From Xanthobacteraceae bacterium (GTDB lineage: Bacteria; Pseudomonadota; Alphaproteobacteria; Rhizobiales; Xanthobacteraceae): a DNA stretch of 5,412 bases. A program made the position numbers and the translations under genes. Shown one piece after another: positions 4,787-5,412 of the stretch; within the stretch, counting starts at the first letter, position 1; each line of letters begins with the position of its first letter. The stretch lies in contig JASHWN010000020.1 in assembly GCA_030044035.1 (NCBI GenBank), positions 1 through 5,412 of the forward strand, written 5' to 3'. The notes under the pieces are model-generated. The model saw only the letters and a list, made by a program, of their open reading frames with translations. It searched no databases and was not told the origin of the DNA.

Positions 4787-5412
4787 ACGATCGGCGCGAG
4801 GTGTGGATCACCGGCGTCGGCCTCATCAGCTGCCTCGGCGAGGGACTCGACGCGACCTGGGATTTCTTTGCGCGCGGCGCGCCGCCGCCCTACGACGACA
4901 ACAACTTTGCGCCGTACATCGTGCACACGCTGGCGCCGGTCAATTTCGACAAGCAAATCCCCAAGAAGGGCGATCAGCGGCAGATGGAAATGTGGCAGCG
5001 GATCGGCGTCTATGCCGCGGGGCTCGCGCTCGGCGACGCCGGCCTCGCCGGCAAGCCCGTTCTGCTCGACCATACCGACATGATCGTCGCCGCCATCGGC
5101 GGCGAGCGCGACATCCCGGTCGATACCGCAATCCTAGCCGGCGTGCGCACGGCGGAAAAGCCCGGCGCGTTTCTCAACGAGCGGCTGATGAACGATTTGC
5201 GGCCGACGCTGTTTCTCGCGCAATTGCCTAATCTGTTGGCCGGCAACATTTCGCTGGTGCACGGCGTGGTCGGCTCCTCGCGGACATTTTTGGGCGAGGA
5301 ATCCGCGGGCGTCGATGCGGTGCGCGTCGCGCACGCGCGGGTCGCCGCGAAGCAGAGCGAGGTCACGCTGGTCGGCGCTGCCTCGCACGGCGCACGCTGG
5401 GATCATCTTCTC
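4783..5412 (+). CDS. Beta-ketoacyl-ACP synthase-like protein (FabF2XL type), 5' part, cut by window edge
   Basis: The first 210 codons of a thiolase-fold ketosynthase homologue are present; the gene runs off the right edge. It begins with the family start VWITGVGLISCLGEGLDATW and continues through KKGDQRQMEMWQRIGVYAAG, IGGERDIPVDTAI and a segment that includes LRPTLFLAQLPNLLAGNISL. The GTG at 4783 is the start: AAGGAG (4769-4774) lies 8 bases upstream, the next in-frame Met is residue 68, and the start overlaps the fabZ stop by 4 bases. Aligning by eye on the conserved downstream segment (AGVDAVRVAHAR to VTLVGAAS against the GVHNIGHAAR to VMVAGGAE of E. coli FabF), the position of the nucleophilic cysteine is E173 in FLGEESAG. 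The only cysteine in view is C17. The protein is therefore probably not a normal condensing enzyme by itself. The two catalytic histidines lie beyond the window. By rhizobial gene order a second ketosynthase, a dehydrogenase and LpxXL would be expected next. Confidence 0.88.
   Translation, partial: MNDRREVWITGVGLISCLGEGLDATWDFFARGAPPPYDDNNFAPYIVHTLAPVNFDKQIPKKGDQRQMEMWQRIGVYAAGLALGDAGLAGKPVLLDHTDMIVAAIGGERDIPVDTAILAGVRTAEKPGAFLNERLMNDLRPTLFLAQLPNLLAGNISLVHGVVGSSRTFLGEESAGVDAVRVAHARVAAKQSEVTLVGAASHGARWDHLL

Overview
The window is high-GC and densely coding, with alphaproteobacterial character, most likely Rhizobiales (Bradyrhizobium/Rhodopseudomonas-like). The strongest taxonomic clue is the right-hand gene set: an AcpXL-type acyl carrier protein, a FabZ-type dehydratase and a divergent ketosynthase. 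This is the rhizobial signature for making the very-long-chain hydroxy fatty acid attached to lipid A. The hairpin repeat near 1.5 kb also resembles interspersed elements common in that order.

Layout. Positions 3-35 may be the last codons of an upstream gene. Positions 36-1470 (+) hold a class II aldolase/adducin-family enzyme followed 10 bp later by a cysteine-free carboxymuconolactone-decarboxylase-family protein. The two form a small catabolic-looking operon. Positions 1481-1600 are a non-coding double-hairpin repeat lying between convergent genes. Positions 1612-2571 (-) encode a stand-alone cytoplasmic EAL-domain protein with a complete set of c-di-GMP phosphodiesterase residues. Positions 2714-3259 (-) encode an exported PCu(A)C copper chaperone with a Met/His-rich tail. 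Positions 3260-3455 are a divergent promoter region. Positions 3456-3833 (+) encode a small single-pass membrane protein of unknown function. After a 188-bp gap with a plausible sigma-70-type promoter comes the operon acpXL (4022-4303), fabZ-like (4316-4786) and a ketosynthase-like gene (from 4783, running off the right edge).

How the genes work together. The acpXL-fabZ-ketosynthase genes are tightly packed (12-bp gap, then a 4-bp GTGA overlap) and should act as one pathway. AcpXL carries the growing chain, FabZ dehydrates the 3-hydroxyacyl intermediate, and the ketosynthase family is responsible for elongation. The most interesting observation is that this ketosynthase appears to carry glutamate where the nucleophilic cysteine should be. 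It may therefore be a chain-length-factor-like partner of a second, catalytic ketosynthase expected just beyond the window. The remaining genes (EAL protein, copper chaperone, aldolase/CMD pair) look like independent accessory housekeeping functions. I see no CRISPR array, tRNA, rRNA, transposase or phage gene.
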